Assembly (NCBI GenBank): GCA_963575745.1
Contig: CAUYUJ010018298.1
Coordinates: 113,740 to 177,739 of the forward strand
Reading direction: 5' to 3'
Length of the DNA stretch: 64,000 bases
From: Prorocentrum cordatum
Lineage: Eukaryota > Sar > Dinophyceae > Prorocentrales > Prorocentraceae
The position numbers and the translations under genes are program-made. Every line of letters begins with the position of its first letter. The first letter of the stretch is position 1. Shown piece after piece: positions 1 to 9,920 of this stretch. Under the pieces are notes generated by a model. It saw nothing but the letters and a program-made list of their open reading frames with translations. It was not told the DNA's origin and made no database searches.

Positions 1-1
1 C

Positions 2-744
2 ATGGCGAAGCACCTGGAAGCGGCAGCAAAGCCCGTGGTTGTCTCGGACCACACGCGTATGCAGCAGGCTCACTCCATGGTGCGCAAGCTGGAGAAGCAA
101 ATGGAGCATCAGCTGGGCCGTGTCACGCGGCTTCGGGAACAGCTCGTCGAAGCGGAAGCTTCGCTACGGTCGCTTCGTGTTCATCTCGACCAGGCGGATT
201 TGGACTACAAGCAGACGCTGGCGGCCCTGCAAGGGCCCCCTCAGCCTACAGAGGAGCGGACTCAGTCGATTTCTTTCAAGCTCGAGGATTTGGTGGCAGG
301 CGATGTGGATTTTGCCAAGATCATCGACTGCAGCCACATGCTGGAGGATCTCACGACTGACAATGGTGTGGACGTGGCTGACCTCGAGCAGTTCCAGAAA
401 AGGAAGGAGGACCTCTCGTCTGGGGTCACCAAGTTGGCCAGGGACCTCTTCGCCCAGGTCGCATCGCATGCCGAGGCTCTTCGTGAACAGCATGAAGCTC
501 ATCGACTTCGAGTGGTTGCAAAAAAAAGCGGAAGACCACGGAGGGTGAGGTTGTCGGAGGTTCTCCTGAGGATGCTGCTGCCGCGGCTGGAGCTGGAGCA
601 GGGGCGCCTTCTGAAGGTGCCAAGGCCGCTGCGTCAGCTGCGGGGACGGCCGAGGCTGGCCAGGCCTCGGCTGCTCCGCAAGAGGACATTCGAGCCAAGG
701 TCGACCAGGCTCTCAAGGACTCTGAGCCCCCTGCTGCGTCTTAG
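2..744 (+). CDS. RE-1 ORF1: coiled-coil protein with acidic/Ala-rich tail, split by a frameshift at an A8 run
   Basis: The first about 175 codons encode a charged, heptad-like coiled coil typical of LINE ORF1 RNA-binding proteins (for example LEKQMEHQLGRVTRLREQL). At eight A at 520-527 the protein-like reading leaves this frame. One base back, the frame reads EGEVVGGSPEDAAAAAGAG and an Ala/Glu-rich tail up to a TAG at 742-744. The same order, coiled coil then Ala-rich tail, is seen in RE-5 ORF1. Either an A is missing (assembly or mutation) or a -1 ribosomal frameshift is used. The first ATG lies at the window edge, so the true N-terminus may be upstream. There is no nucleic-acid-binding motif in the visible part. 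Confidence 0.6.
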
Positions 745-1129
745 AGGCGGCGGGGGGCAGGAATCTGAGGGCGGGGGCCCAGGTTTGAAACCCTCCTGGG
801 ATCTTTTTAATTTTTTAGCCTCGAGAGTGTCTGTGCTAGGCTCCAGGTCTCAGGCCTCTGGGGTTCGTCTCTCCAAGCGTTTAAGGTTGTTGTTTGGGTT
901 TTGCAATCTCGGGGGCCCGTTCGACGCCCCGCTCTCCTGTGCTGAAATTCGGGTGCCCCCAGACAGCCCAGGAGCCTCTCGCATTTCCTCTCTGCCTCTG
1001 CCTGGTGCGGTCGAGAAGCAGTGTTGCGTGAAGGCTGGTGAAGCTCTGCGAGAAGGTTCTCCAGTCGCACGATTGCCGCAATCCGATGCCCTTTTTCCTG
1101 GTGCCAGCTCCGCCAGGGCCTGGTCCTGC
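745..1129 (+). other. RE-1 inter-ORF spacer, open in the ORF2 frame
   Basis: This stretch lies between the ORF1 stop and the chosen ORF2 start. It includes T-rich DNA near 800-820 and has protein-unlike composition, yet it has no stop in the frame that links the start of ORF1 to ORF2, so an unbroken 1914-codon reading exists from 2 to 5746. Confidence 0.5.
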
Positions 1130-4100
1130 ATGAGGCCCGTCCCAGTTGACGAACGGCTTCCAGTGACCTCAGCCCCCACGCCAGCTGCCCAGGGTGCTGC
1201 CGACGGCTGCATCAGGCTTGACGAGGGACTTCTCGTGACTACAGTGAACGCCAACTCCTGGGGCACCCTCAAGAACTTTCTTTCCTCGGCTAGTTCGCAG
1301 GTGGTTATCGCTCAGGAACATCGGCTTAAAGATCCCTGTGCGCTGGACCAGGCTTCAAATTCGTCCAAGTTTCTGGGATGGAAAACGCTGTGGGCGCCAG
1401 GCCTGCTTGGAGAGGGAGGGGGCGTTTCGTCGGGAGTTTGCGTCTGTGTTCGAGATGGCCTTGGGCTTTTTGAAGCTGCTGCGAATTCTGTTCTCGTTCC
1501 AGGTCGAGCTATCGCCACCATGGTTCACGTTCCTGGTTGTGCTCCGTTTTGTGTCTGCAGCCTCTACCTGGTCCACAGTGAAGGTCTCTCGGATTCCAAT
1601 AGAGAAACGTTGAGGGTTGTCGGGGAATTTTTAGACTCCGTGGGTTGTGAGTTTATCGTGGGGGCTGATTGGAACATGGGTCCCGAGGTCATCGAAGCTT
1701 CCGAGTTTGGCAAAAAGCTTAGGGCCAGTTCGATTGTTCCTGATGGTCACACCCACTTCCCCAGCAGGGGCCCTCCTGTTCGGTTTGATTTTTTTGTTGT
1801 GTCGGAGGCTCTCAGCCTCTGTCTCAAGAGTGTCTATGTTGAAGGTGACTCCAGCATCACTCCACATCGCCCAGTGTCGCTTCGTTTTCACAGCTCCCTG
1901 GGCGATCTCAAGGCTCTTGCCTTCCGCCAACCCCCCTCGTTGCCTGTGCTCCCTCCTGTTGGCCCTTCGCCCAAGTCTGGCGACTGGAGTGCTGCGCTTG
2001 GGTTGGCCGAAGAAGCGTTTGGGGCGGTCACGAACGGGGATGGGGAAAAAGCGCGCAGGCTTTTGGGCATTGGATACAAGTTTTGGGCTGATGCTGCGGA
2101 AAAAGACCTTGCCAACGTCCTGGGGGCCGATCTCAAGGTTTTGGGGGCTAGGGGCAAGCGGCCCCAGGTTTTCTGGAAGTCTTTGCCCCGCCCAGCGGGG
2201 CGTGAGAAAGATCCTGGTTTACGGTCTATCTCCTGGCTGTGTAATCAGCTTCGTGCAGTTAGGTGCTATCTCTCGGATTCGGTCTTGCAGGGGGCTGGAC
2301 GACAGGTGCTCAACTCGATCCTCCAGCCTCCGTCGGCCGTGGCGGTGCAGGAGAGCTCTGAGTTCCACTCGCTCTTCAAGGCCAGTGCGGCCTTAGCTAG
2401 ATGCGCCTTTTCTCCTGTGCTGGATCCTGAGCTCGGCTCTGATCTGGACGACCTGATCGATCAGGTAGCTCAAGCCGTTGCCGCTGCTAAGGTCACCGCT
2501 GCGAATGCCTCGCGGCTAGAGTGGCAAGAGTGGGTGCGTACGGGCATTGATGCTGGTGGTCGCAACGCTCAGAGGGCCATCAAAGACCCTGAACCCTGGA
2601 AACCCTCCACCACCTTAGCCAGATGTGGTACCATAGTTTGCGACCCAGTGTCTTTACTGCAGGCCGAAGGCGATAAGTTTGCGTCTATTTGGGGCACTGG
2701 CAAAGGCATTGGTGTGGGCCATGACCTTTTGCCCCATGGGCGTATTTTAGAGCCTGCTGAGCTCCGTGTTTTTTCCAAAAAGTATCGCTCCTCCTCTGCG
2801 GTGAGCGTTGATGGATTCCACTGTCGGCATTTTTGCCTTCTCCCCGATGAGGCTTTGCATGCCCTGGCCCTGTGGTTTGCTGTTTGGGAAGCCACTGGCG
2901 AGCTGCCCAAGCAGCTCTCGTGGGTGCTGATGGCCTTGTTGGCCAAGCCGACGGGTGGGTTTAGACCCATTGGGGTCTTCCCGAGCCTGTACCGCCTTTG
3001 GGGTCGCGCCCGTCGTCAGGAGGCTCTTCAGTGGGAGCTCACCTTCCCCAGAAAGTACTGGGCTGCTGGGGCCAACAGGGGAGCGGGGGATGTTGTTCGG
3101 AGGCAGGCGTTCAGGGCTGAAGCGGGCACTCGCAAAAGAGAAGTGTCGGCTTCCATTTTCTGGGATCTCAGGAAGTACTATGAGCACATTGATCTGAGGT
3201 ACCTTCGGCAGCAGTGCGTGCACTTTCATTTCCCGTTGCCTCTGGCGAGACTGGCCATCAGGGCGTATTCGTGTGCTCGCTTTCTGGCCCTTGGGGGCAT
3301 CATCCAGGGCCCTTATTTCGTTTCCAAAGGTCTGGTTGCGGGTTGTTCTTTTGCGACCAGCCTCATTCGTGTTTTTGCCATGCAGGCTTTCGATGAGGCC
3401 CTCGTTTCGATTCCCAAGGGCCCAGGAGCTACGACCGACTTCGACGCCTACGTCGATGACCTTAGTCTCAGCTGCACGGGACCTGCTAAGGTTGTAGTTG
3501 CCAGCCTCACGGCGGGAGCCAAGGCGTTCCACCGAGCCATCACGGCGACGCTCGAGTGCAAGCTGGCCATGAACAAAGTGGGAATGATCAGCAACTCCCC
3601 CGATGTTTCCAGAAAGCTCACTGAGGCCCTGGGGCCTCTTGCTGGACCAGCCTGCTCTAGGGTTACCAATCTGGGTTCTGATTTCACTGCGGGCAGACCT
3701 GTTCGCTCCAAAGGGCGCTCGGCCAAATTGAAATCTAGAGCTGCGGCTGCGCTGAGGAATACCAAAAAGCTGAAGGGCCTCCAGCAGGCCCTGGACCGCA
3801 AGTGCTTGAAGGTCTTCGCGGCGGGACCGATGGCGGGAGCTGTGTGCGGCTCTGACTTGTTTGGGATTTCGGACAGGGAGCTTCTTAATCTCAGAAGGAT
3901 GGCCATGTCGACGGTTAAACCCAGAGCCCAGGGCAGGTCCCTCAGTGTCTTGTGTCTTCTCTCGGATGACCCTACTTGGAGGGGCTGTTGCGCGCCTGTC
4001 ATCCGCTGGGCCAAGGAGGTCTGGACCCTGCGCACTCATGGGTTTCCCTGGACGTTGAGCTGGGCCGAACTCAGGGACGGCTGGAGCGCTGTCTTTACGC

Positions 4101-5746
4101 CGGATGACCACTCGTGGTCCAAAGTGGCTGGGCCGATTTCTGCCCTGCGTATGACCTTGCACAGGCTGGGCTGGACCATGCCCAATTTTTGCACCTTTGT
4201 TGACGACCTTGGCCGCGAAATCTCCTTGACCCTGTCGCCCCCTAAGCTTGTCAAGCTTTGCTGCAAGGAAGCTCATCTTCGGGGTCTTGAAAGGGAGTCG
4301 GGGGATACATACGGTTGTGGTTTCAGGCTTTGCTGGGACGTGGTCAAACAGCTGATGTCTTCCAGGAAGGTTTCTAGCAAAACCAAAGGTTGGATCCGAG
4401 CTCAGGCCACGAGAGCTTGCTGGACGGCAAGCGATGTGGCAGCGGCAGGGTATGACTTTTCTGACAAGTGCGCGTTGTGCGGCAAGGACCGCGACACCCT
4501 CTTCCACAGGCTCTTCGTGTGCCCGTCTGTGCAGTCTGTGAGGGAAGCGGTGCTTGACAAACGTATTCAGAATGAAGCGTTGGAGCTAGGTGCAGATCAT
4601 GTCGACATGTGTCTGTACTTGCATGGTGCCTTCAAACATCCTGGAGACTATGCCCCACCGCCACTCACTGAAGGAGGTACTAGCCTGGAACGGTTTGTTG
4701 ATGTCCATCCTGATCCTGGGGGCCTTGCTGCTGCTCCCTCTATTCCTCCCTCCGCGGGGCTCTGGGGGCACCTCTTTATGGATGGCTCGTGCCATCGTCA
4801 TGTAGTGCGTGAACTCTCTAGGGCTGGTTGGGCTGTTGTCATGGTTTCGAGTTCGGGTGAGCGCCTCGGGGTTTTGAAAGGTCCTCTGTGGGCCCCGTGG
4901 CCTCAGACGCCCCAGGGTGCCGAGTTTGGGGCCCTGGCCTGGACCGCTGTGCAAACCGAAGGCCCTGCCATGTGTTATTCTGATTGCGCTCATGTGGTTC
5001 ATTTAATGAATCTAGGAGCTGCCGACGGCGTCAGCGCCAGGCGGCAGTATGCGGGCCAGATCATTCAAGCTAGGCACTACTTCGGCACCAACCGAGTCTC
5101 CTTAGATAAGGTTGAGGCCCACAAAGATGCTGACGAGGAAGGGCTCTCCTCGCATGAGAGATTCGCGCGAAGAGGGAACTTCTTCGCTGACGTCTACGCG
5201 AAGGAGGGTGCAAAGCAGCACCCTTCCATGTCCCCAACGGAGCAGGAGGCCCTCGATCATCATATTGTAGTATCAAGGGCGATCTTGCTTGCGGGAGCGG
5301 AGCTCTTGCCACTTTGGCCGAAGTTGGAGTTTCGAGGTCTGTTGCGCGGCCCTCCGCTGCTCGACTCGAAGGCCCCCCTTTTAGAGCTCGTCCACGACTG
5401 GTCCCAACAAGGTTCCTCCTGGCGGTGTCGTGTGTGCCTGCGCGGTTCCCGTGCGAAGGCCAAGCCGCTGGGAGGAACGTGCCCTGGGCAATCCCGTTTG
5501 GACCAGGGTCTGTTGGAGAGATTAGGCCATCGAGTCATTGCCTTCCCTTGCAGTGACAATGGCCACCTGTACTTGTGCATGTCGTGCAAGTTTTATTCTA
5601 GCGGTGAAAAGGTCCTGGGTTTGTCCCGTAAGTGCGGGCCCCCCACGGAGACTGGTTTCAGAAACTTGAGACGGCTCCGAAAAGGACTGCACCCCGATAA
5701 GAGGGGTGTCTCGGTCGATATCGACGAATTCATCCCGCTTTTATAA
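1130..5746 (+). CDS. RE-1 ORF2: endonuclease / reverse transcriptase / RNase H polyprotein
   Basis: From the ATG at 1130 the protein has 1538 residues. An apurinic-type endonuclease (EEP family) spans about 36-250: NANSW, the catalytic Glu of AQEH at residue 63, GADWN with Asp 180, RFDFFVVS, and a final TPHRPV where SDH is usual. The reverse transcriptase spans about 540-850, with FRPIGVFPSLYRLW in the fingers and the catalytic YVDD box at 774-777. A zinc knuckle C-x2-C-x8-H-x4-C starts at 1114. RNase H starts near 1215 with FMDGS (Asp 1218), AEFGAL, YSDCAH and a late FFADVYA, so all four acidic positions are present. The C-terminus has two CxxC pairs (1433-1436 and about 1482-1485), perhaps a second zinc site. 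The frame is also open upstream to position 2; I chose 1130 because the stretch before it does not look like protein and follows the ORF1 stop. The protein makes cDNA at a nicked target in the nucleus. Confidence 0.9.
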   Translation: MRPVPVDERLPVTSAPTPAAQGAADGCIRLDEGLLVTTVNANSWGTLKNFLSSASSQVVIAQEHRLKDPCALDQASNSSKFLGWKTLWAPGLLGEGGGVSSGVCVCVRDGLGLFEAAANSVLVPGRAIATMVHVPGCAPFCVCSLYLVHSEGLSDSNRETLRVVGEFLDSVGCEFIVGADWNMGPEVIEASEFGKKLRASSIVPDGHTHFPSRGPPVRFDFFVVSEALSLCLKSVYVEGDSSITPHRPVSLRFHSSLGDLKALAFRQPPSLPVLPPVGPSPKSGDWSAALGLAEEAFGAVTNGDGEKARRLLGIGYKFWADAAEKDLANVLGADLKVLGARGKRPQVFWKSLPRPAGREKDPGLRSISWLCNQLRAVRCYLSDSVLQGAGRQVLNSILQPPSAVAVQESSEFHSLFKASAALARCAFSPVLDPELGSDLDDLIDQVAQAVAAAKVTAANASRLEWQEWVRTGIDAGGRNAQRAIKDPEPWKPSTTLARCGTIVCDPVSLLQAEGDKFASIWGTGKGIGVGHDLLPHGRILEPAELRVFSKKYRSSSAVSVDGFHCRHFCLLPDEALHALALWFAVWEATGELPKQLSWVLMALLAKPTGGFRPIGVFPSLYRLWGRARRQEALQWELTFPRKYWAAGANRGAGDVVRRQAFRAEAGTRKREVSASIFWDLRKYYEHIDLRYLRQQCVHFHFPLPLARLAIRAYSCARFLALGGIIQGPYFVSKGLVAGCSFATSLIRVFAMQAFDEALVSIPKGPGATTDFDAYVDDLSLSCTGPAKVVVASLTAGAKAFHRAITATLECKLAMNKVGMISNSPDVSRKLTEALGPLAGPACSRVTNLGSDFTAGRPVRSKGRSAKLKSRAAAALRNTKKLKGLQQALDRKCLKVFAAGPMAGAVCGSDLFGISDRELLNLRRMAMSTVKPRAQGRSLSVLCLLSDDPTWRGCCAPVIRWAKEVWTLRTHGFPWTLSWAELRDGWSAVFTPDDHSWSKVAGPISALRMTLHRLGWTMPNFCTFVDDLGREISLTLSPPKLVKLCCKEAHLRGLERESGDTYGCGFRLCWDVVKQLMSSRKVSSKTKGWIRAQATRACWTASDVAAAGYDFSDKCALCGKDRDTLFHRLFVCPSVQSVREAVLDKRIQNEALELGADHVDMCLYLHGAFKHPGDYAPPPLTEGGTSLERFVDVHPDPGGLAAAPSIPPSAGLWGHLFMDGSCHRHVVRELSRAGWAVVMVSSSGERLGVLKGPLWAPWPQTPQGAEFGALAWTAVQTEGPAMCYSDCAHVVHLMNLGAADGVSARRQYAGQIIQARHYFGTNRVSLDKVEAHKDADEEGLSSHERFARRGNFFADVYAKEGAKQHPSMSPTEQEALDHHIVVSRAILLAGAELLPLWPKLEFRGLLRGPPLLDSKAPLLELVHDWSQQGSSWRCRVCLRGSRAKAKPLGGTCPGQSRLDQGLLERLGHRVIAFPCSDNGHLYLCMSCKFYSSGEKVLGLSRKCGPPTETGFRNLRRLRKGLHPDKRGVSVDIDEFIPLL

Positions 5747-5839
5747 TTTACAGGTAATTTGTTTGCCCTCAGTGCGCCTCTGGCTGTTGGAGCAAGCTGT
5801 CACTTTCAGAGGCATGAACGTTGCATTCAAAAAAAAAAA
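5747..5839 (+). other. RE-1 3' UTR and A11 tail
   Basis: About 80 nt follow the TAA of ORF2 and end in 11 consecutive A at 5829-5839. No AATAAA is present. The A run marks the likely 3' junction; the next bases (GAGGACCGACG) begin the flank. Confidence 0.6.
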
Positions 5840-6006
5840 GAGGACCGACGAATATCAGAGCAGGCACCGTCAGGAGGAGGGCATGGGAGGTGGTGGAGGA
5901 GTGGTGTGATGGTTGAGGGGGAGGGGGTCAGAGAAGGGGGGACCAGGTAGAGAGGGTAGAGAGGGTAGAGGGAGGAGGCAGGAGGGATAGGAAAGGGGGA
6001 GTGCGC

Positions 6007-6047
<41 letters not shown>

Positions 6048-6261
6048 TGTGTGTGTGTCTTTGTCTGTCGGTATGTGTGTGTGGTGTTCAGGAGACCCGC
6101 AGAAGAAAGGACGTTTCTTTTTTTTGACGCGAGACCCTCGACCTCCACCTTCCGAGCCTTCCACGCGGCTGCGGCGGCCGCCGCTGCGCGGCATCTGCCG
6201 CGCGGAGGGTGCGGGAGGTGGAGGCCGAAAGAGGTCAAGGGAGCTAGTCAGAATTAATGGC
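5840..6261. repeat. Purine-rich flank with (GT)n microsatellite
   Basis: G/GA-rich DNA leads into a nearly pure GT run at 6007-6058, then about 200 bases in which no gene is seen. ORFs here read the repeat as Cys/Val or His/Thr and are not genes. Confidence 0.8.
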
Positions 6262-6462
6262 GGTGGTGATGATGATGGTGGTGGTGGTGATTAATGGTGA
6301 GGAGGAGGAATAGTAGGAGGAAGAGGAGGAGGAGAAGGAGGAGGAGGAGGAGAAGGAGGAAGATGACGATGAGGAAGAGGAGGAGGAGGAGGAGGAGGAC
6401 GAGGACGATGATGATGACCATACTGATGATGCTGATGCTGATGCTGATGCTGATGCTGATGC

Positions 6463-6501
<39 letters not shown>

Positions 6502-6973
6502 GGGCGAGCATACTGATGCTGCTGATGATGCTGATGAGGATCATGATGAGGGTGATGATGATGAGGACGAGGATGGTGATGATGATGCCGATGGCGACGA
6601 TAATGATGATGCTGATGCGGACGATGGTGATGATGCTGCTGATGATGATGGTTGTGAAACTGATGGTGGTGATGATGATGGTGATGCTGCTGATGACGAT
6701 GATGCTGAGGAGAATGGTGATGAACTTGATGGTTATGATAATGATGCTGACGATGGTGATGGTGATGGTGATGATGATGATGCTGACGACGATGATGATG
6801 ATGTTGATTACGAGTATGCTGCTACTGATGATGATGATGATGATGATGGTAATCCATGGTGATGGTGATGCTGATGCGGATGATGATGATGGTGATGCTG
6901 ATGCTGCTGATGATGGTGATAATGCTGATTGTGGTGATGCTGCTGCTGCTGATGATTATGCTGATGATGATGC

Positions 6974-7017
<44 letters not shown>

Positions 7018-7111
7018 GTGATCAGGCTGATGATGATGATGGTGATGCTGCCCATGATGATGCTGGTAATGATGAGGATGCTGATGCTAACGGTGATGAT
7101 GTTGCCGATGC

Positions 7112-7202
<91 letters not shown>

Positions 7203-7298
7203 CATGTACGTGATGCCGATGGTGATGCTGATGATGCTGCTGATGGTGATGATGCTGATTATGGTGATGCTGATGGTGCTGCTGATGATGATGGTGAT

Positions 7299-7329
<31 letters not shown>

Positions 7330-7526
7330 ATCATGATGATGATGATAGGGATGATGATGCTCATGATGCTGATGATGCTAATGAGGAGTATGATGACGAG
7401 GGTGCTGACGATGATGCGGTTGCTGATGCTGCCGCTGATGATGATGCTAATGATGGTGATGCTGAATATGGGGACGATGATAACGATGCTGATGCTGATG
7501 ATGATGCTGATGATGATGTTGATGCT

Positions 7527-7557
<31 letters not shown>

Positions 7558-7891
7558 ATAGGGATGATGCTGATGATGACGATGATAATGATGAGTATGA
7601 TGACGAGGGTGCTGGTGATGATGCTGTTGCTGATGCTGCTACTGATGATGTTACTGCTGGTGATGCTGATTATGAAGACGATGATAACGATGATGATGCG
7701 GCTGATAATGATGCTGATGATGATGTTGATGCTGCTGATGATGATCATGTTGATGTCGATGAGGATGATGCTGATGACTATGATGATGCTGATGATGCTG
7801 ATGATGATGATGTTGATGATGATGATGTTGATGCTGCTGATGCTGATGATGATGATGCTGCTGCTGCTGATGCTGATGATGATGTTGTTGT

Positions 7892-7971
<80 letters not shown>

Positions 7972-7978
7972 ATTATGA
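6262..7978. repeat. 1.7-kb GAT/GCT-type trinucleotide array
   Basis: A GGA-rich start (about 6300-6405) passes into GAT repeats with regular GCT, GGT and GAC variants. There are long pure runs near 7117-7203 and 7895-7967. All six frames stay open for long distances (poly-Asp, poly-Met or poly-Ile), which is a repeat effect and not evidence of a protein. Confidence 0.95.
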
Positions 7979-8219
7979 AGGGAGGAGGAGGAGGAGGAGG
8001 AGAGGAGGAGGAGGAGGAGGAGGAGGAGGAGGAGGAGGAGGGAGGAGGAGGAGGAGGAGGAGGTGAGGAGGAGGAGGAGGAGGAGGAGGAGGAGGAGGAG
8101 GAGGAGGAGGAGGAGGAGGAGGAGGAGGAGGAGGGAGGAGGAGGAGGGAGGAGGAAGAGGAGGAGCAGGAATAGGAGGAGCAGGAGGAGCAGGAGACGTT
8201 GGAGGAGTAGAGGAGGGTT
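7979..8219. repeat. (GGA)n microsatellite
   Basis: A nearly pure GGA array directly abuts the GAT array and decays into AGC/GGA variants after about 8160. Confidence 0.95.
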
Positions 8220-8924
8220 CGGAGGGTGGAAGAGGAGTATTGGGTGGTGGTTGGAGGATCGGGAGGAGGATTGGTTAGATTAGACACGACTTTGGTCCCG
8301 CAACTCTCATGTCCACACACAGCCGAGCCGAGCTCGGTGCGTACGCGCAAGCGTGCAATATGTAGTGACGAGTGGCAGTCGGGAGGTTACGATCTGACTC
8401 CTCGAAGAATTAAAACTCAGAGAGTGCACCCGCCGAACGACAACATAATGTCACGAAGTCGAGCGGGGCCCAGCATGCCCTGACGGACCGAGAAACTGAG
8501 TCCCAGGGACGTGCCCACCGACGAGTGGGATGCGAACGTGACCCTTGGCAAGGAGGGGCAGCAAGGCCAAGAAGGCCGTTCAAGTAGCACCCGAGGGGCC
8601 GAGGACGGGCGAGGGGAGCCAGGAAGGCAGTAGGCGAGGCGAGCGGGGGGAGCGGGGGCAACGGCAAGGCAGCGAAGGGGCCCCTCGGGGTCGGCGGTAG
8701 ATCAGTCAGAGACACACCCCGCAGCGAGCGCTGCGACACAAAGAAAAGCCGGCCTAGACGGACACGCCGCACACGTGGTCGGAGGCCTCATAGACATCTA
8801 CGGACGCGAAGACGCCCCCGTCAGAGTGCAGCGCTAGGCCGAAGTCATTGTAATCAGCGAGCTCGTGGCAGCCCGAGAACAGGACCAGGTACAAAACCCA
8901 CGCCCAGGTATTGTCCGAGCTGCA
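8220..8924. other. No recognised gene; probable 3' flank of RE-2
   Basis: Mixed-composition DNA. Minus-strand ORFs at 8410-8772 (120 aa) and 8754-8990 (78 aa) have no family I recognise. The region lies downstream of RE-2 in that element's direction and may be its 3' end. Confidence 0.3.
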
Positions 8925-9095
8925 GCAAAACGCGACGGAACCTGACTCCCGAAGGTCAGGATTTGAAATTCGAGGCACGGACCACGGCAAAACGCGACGA
9001 ATGAGCCTGCCCGAAGGTCAGGACTTGCCAGTTCGAGCCGCGAGCCACGGCAAAACGCGACGTGAGCCTGACTCGCGAAGGCCAGGACATGCCAT
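8925..9095 (-). repeat. 62/63-bp tandem repeat at the 3' end of RE-2
   Basis: GCAAAACGCGACG recurs at 8925, 8987 and 9050, each time followed by a diverged CCTGACTC..CGAAGGTCAGG segment, giving about 2.7 copies. The array ends a few bases beyond the stop of the minus-strand ORF at 9099, so it is probably part of that element's 3' UTR. Confidence 0.75.
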
Positions 9096-9098
9096 CAA

Positions 9099-9920
9099 TC
9101 ACGAACTAGCCTCCTTGCCGTCCACGGCGTTTTGCATGGTCTCCTCCATGGCGCCAGGGGGCGCCGCGCCCAAGGCCCTGCGAGCCCCTGCCTCTACCAG
9201 CGCCTTTTGCAGCAGGCCGCGGACTTGTATGGGAGAAGGCAGCGGCTGCTCGTCGGACTCTGGCGAGGGCTGGTCCATCGGCACGTCTCTCAGCATGATG
9301 TGTATCTTGCGCTCGGACTGGTCGTAGCACTTCATCACTCGGAACAGCCGCAGCATTTCGTACAGCTCCTCGGCCTGCAGCTCCACCCATGCTTTGTCGT
9401 GCCAGAGCTTGAGCCTCGCGTGCGTCAGCTGTCCCAGCGCGACTCCACGCTCGAGCAACTTGCTGAGAAACCCATCGAATATATGAAGGTGAGGTGGACC
9501 GAGCTGGTGGCCTTTCCCGCGGGCTCGGACTTCGTGTGAATATGTCACCCCGCGCTCGCTGGCTGCGACCACCCCTGGCGCGTCCGCGTCCATGAAGAAC
9601 GTGTCCACGCCCGCGGCCCACAGGTCCCGCACCATCTGCGTGGTGAGCAGCACCTGCTTGACCATGACGTTGATGAAGGCCGCTTGCTTCTTGTTAAAGC
9701 CCACGTCCTTGACCTTGCCCAGGTGGCGGTTACGGTTCTTCTTGCCTCCTGCTGCGTTCTCCTGCTGACCGCTGCCTGCGGCAGCGCTCTGTCCCCCAGC
9801 GCCCGCGGCTGCGCCTCCGCCCTGCCTGGGCGGGGGCGGCTTGGCTTTGCCGAGGGCAGGAGCGCCCGCGGCCTCGCCGCCGGCGGCCCGCCTGGGAAGG
9901 CGCCACTTCGGCGCCGCCAT
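9099..9920 (-). CDS. RE-2 downstream ORF, 273 aa, LGPP-motif family
   Basis: The protein starts MAAPKWRLPRR, then has a Gly/Ala/Pro/Gln-rich low-complexity segment, a basic GGKKNRNRHLGK patch and a helical region with LGPPHLHIF at residues 140-148. It ends in a charged tail at a TGA. The ORF in RE-3 (27926-28765) has LGPP at residues 136-139 and a similar following helix, and both follow an RT C-terminal region, so I take them as one retroelement-encoded family of unknown function. The start overlaps the end of the preceding RT frame by about 190 bases. That could be real overlap or a frameshift that removed the earlier stop. Confidence 0.5.
   Translation of the reverse strand: MAAPKWRLPRRAAGGEAAGAPALGKAKPPPPRQGGGAAAGAGGQSAAAGSGQQENAAGGKKNRNRHLGKVKDVGFNKKQAAFINVMVKQVLLTTQMVRDLWAAGVDTFFMDADAPGVVAASERGVTYSHEVRARGKGHQLGPPHLHIFDGFLSKLLERGVALGQLTHARLKLWHDKAWVELQAEELYEMLRLFRVMKCYDQSERKIHIMLRDVPMDQPSPESDEQPLPSPIQVRGLLQKALVEAGARRALGAAPPGAMEETMQNAVDGKEASS

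Larger units (their letters stand above)
1..5839 (+). mobile_element. RE-1: nearly intact LINE-type retrotransposon, 5' end outside the window
   Basis: The element holds a coiled-coil ORF1, a large ORF2 with endonuclease, reverse transcriptase and RNase H, a short 3' UTR and a run of 11 A at 5829-5839 that looks like an integrated poly(A) tail. This is the layout of non-LTR retrotransposons that insert by target-primed reverse transcription. No LTRs are seen. The 5' end is cut by the window edge, so target-site duplications cannot be tested. Unlike the other retroelements here, ORF2 has no stop or frameshift, which suggests a young copy. Confidence 0.85.

Noticed and set aside
2747-4507. 586-codon minus-strand ORF
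   Set aside because: Antisense to the intact RT of RE-1; composition is Arg/Pro/Ser-rich and no domain is seen, so it is a shadow.
6294-8283. Long Met/Asp, Ile or Arg/Glu ORFs on both strands
   Set aside because: They read the GAT and GGA microsatellites; all frames are open because the repeats contain no stop codons.
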